A stretch of 5,972 nt of DNA from Frankiales bacterium. Its GTDB lineage: Bacteria > Actinomycetota > Actinomycetes > Mycobacteriales > Jatrophihabitantaceae. The notes under the pieces were generated by a model. It did no database searches, was not told the DNA's origin, and worked only from the letters and a program-made list of their open reading frames with translations. Position numbers and translations under genes: made by a program. The stretch's first letter is position 1, and the number at the start of each line of letters is the position of its first letter. Below are positions 5,307 through 5,972 of this stretch, piece by piece. The stretch lies in contig JAOPUY010000415.1 of assembly GCA_025963265.1 (NCBI GenBank), forward strand, positions 1 to 5,972, in the 5' to 3' direction.

Positions 5307-5972
5307 ATGTCCATGACTTCCACCGAAGCGGCGCGGGAGTTCGACACCGAACTCGACCTCCACACGGACGAGTTTCGCGAGCACAACTACGAACTTCTCG
5401 ACCAGCTTCGACGAACCTGCCCGGTCGCGCGAACCACCGCCGGACAAGGCACCTGGCTGTTCACCTCCTACCAGAGCGTCTTCGACGCCTGTGCCGATCC
5501 GGGCCTGTTCAGCAGCGGACCCGAGCGGACGTTGATGAGTCCGGAGATGGCGGCGTCACGGGTCAGGCTCATTCCGATCGAGTACGACGGCCCAGTCGTC
5601 CAGCAGTACCGCAAGCTGTTGCTCGGCGCGTTGTCACCCGGCGCCCCGAAAAGAAATGAGCCGGAACTGCGGCAGATCGCGACCGAACTCATCGACCAGT
5701 TCATCGAGGTCGGTCACGCCGACCTCGCGACCGACCTGTTCACACCATTGCCCGCCCGTTGGATCTTGCGCTTGTGCGCGTTTGACGAGTCCGACTGGGC
5801 GCAGTGGATCGAGTGGATTCACTCCATGGTGCATGACGTCCACAGCGATCCGGCGCGAGCAGCGGCCTCGGTCGCCAGCATTGGCGGACGGGTCGCCGAG
5901 GAGATTGCCCGTCGTCGAACCAACCTCGTCGAAGGCGACCTGGTCAGTCGCCTCATCCTCGCGCGGATCGAC
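5307..5972 (+). CDS. Cytochrome P450, N-terminal half (partial, 3' end missing)
   Basis: The first 222 residues of a soluble bacterial P450 monooxygenase that would normally be about 400 residues; it takes electrons from ferredoxin-type partners in this group. Recognisable parts are the N-terminal region up to LDQLRRTCPVARTT, the beta-1 and helix-B region (GTWLFTSYQSVFDACADPGLFSS, 48-70), helix C (VVQQYRKLLLGALSP, 97-111), the helix-D ELRQIATELIDQFIEVG stretch (120-136), and a helix-E PLPARWILRL stretch ending with DLVSRLILARID before the I helix. The I-helix AGxxT, ExxR and heme-binding cysteine motifs lie beyond the window. Oddly, the usual DPPxHxxYR motif reads DGPVVQQYR (94-102): the arginine is kept but the histidine is valine. 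The substrate and CYP subfamily cannot be told. It has its own strong ribosome binding site and upstream gap, so it is likely the first gene of its unit. Confidence 0.9.
   Translation, partial: MSMTSTEAAREFDTELDLHTDEFREHNYELLDQLRRTCPVARTTAGQGTWLFTSYQSVFDACADPGLFSSGPERTLMSPEMAASRVRLIPIEYDGPVVQQYRKLLLGALSPGAPKRNEPELRQIATELIDQFIEVGHADLATDLFTPLPARWILRLCAFDESDWAQWIEWIHSMVHDVHSDPARAAASVASIGGRVAEEIARRRTNLVEGDLVSRLILARID

Noticed and set aside
5030..5843. Minus-strand open frames across the P450 gene and its upstream gap
   Set aside because: The plus-strand P450 frame is unambiguous, and the antisense frames show no family features.

Overview
The window reads as chromosomal DNA of a high-GC actinomycete, possibly a mycobacterium or close relative. 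The reasons are GC-rich third codon positions in every convincing frame, GTG starts, short overlaps between genes, and protein types common in that group (GH15 trehalase/glucoamylase-like enzyme, DUF2254 membrane protein, bacterial class I-type cytochrome P450). The genus is an inference and cannot be fixed from this sequence alone.

Layout: (1) 2-187, plus strand, the last 61 residues of a SulP-type anion transporter (end of its STAS domain). (2) 221-about 1003, minus strand, an UlaG-like metallo-beta-lactamase-fold hydrolase, convergent with the SulP gene. (3) 996-2900, minus strand, a complete 634-residue glycoside hydrolase family 15 protein directly upstream of the hydrolase gene; the two probably share one transcript. 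(4) 2901-3187, a divergent intergenic region of 287 bp with nested inverted repeats that could fold as a three-way junction, a 9-bp direct repeat, two strong Shine-Dalgarno sequences and a seven-codon open frame. (5) 3188-3847, plus strand, an unrecognised protein whose strand pattern resembles a CYTH-type barrel. (6) 3844-5109, plus strand, a DUF2254 membrane protein whose GTG start overlaps the previous stop (GTGA). (7) 5110-5306, a 197-bp gap with weak inverted repeats. (8) 5307-5972, plus strand, the first 222 residues of a cytochrome P450, cut by the window end.

Functionally there are two divergent units. The minus-strand unit carries a carbohydrate hydrolase (trehalose or an alpha-glucan is the likely substrate class) and a soluble metal-dependent hydrolase. 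The plus-strand unit couples a small possible phosphate-binding barrel protein to a membrane protein of unknown role. The P450 looks like the first gene of a separate unit, because it has its own upstream gap and strong ribosome binding site. No tRNA, rRNA, CRISPR array, insertion sequence or phage feature was seen. The points most worth a second look are the structured divergent intergenic region with its short open frame, the coupled CYTH-like/DUF2254 pair, and the missing helix-C histidine in the P450.
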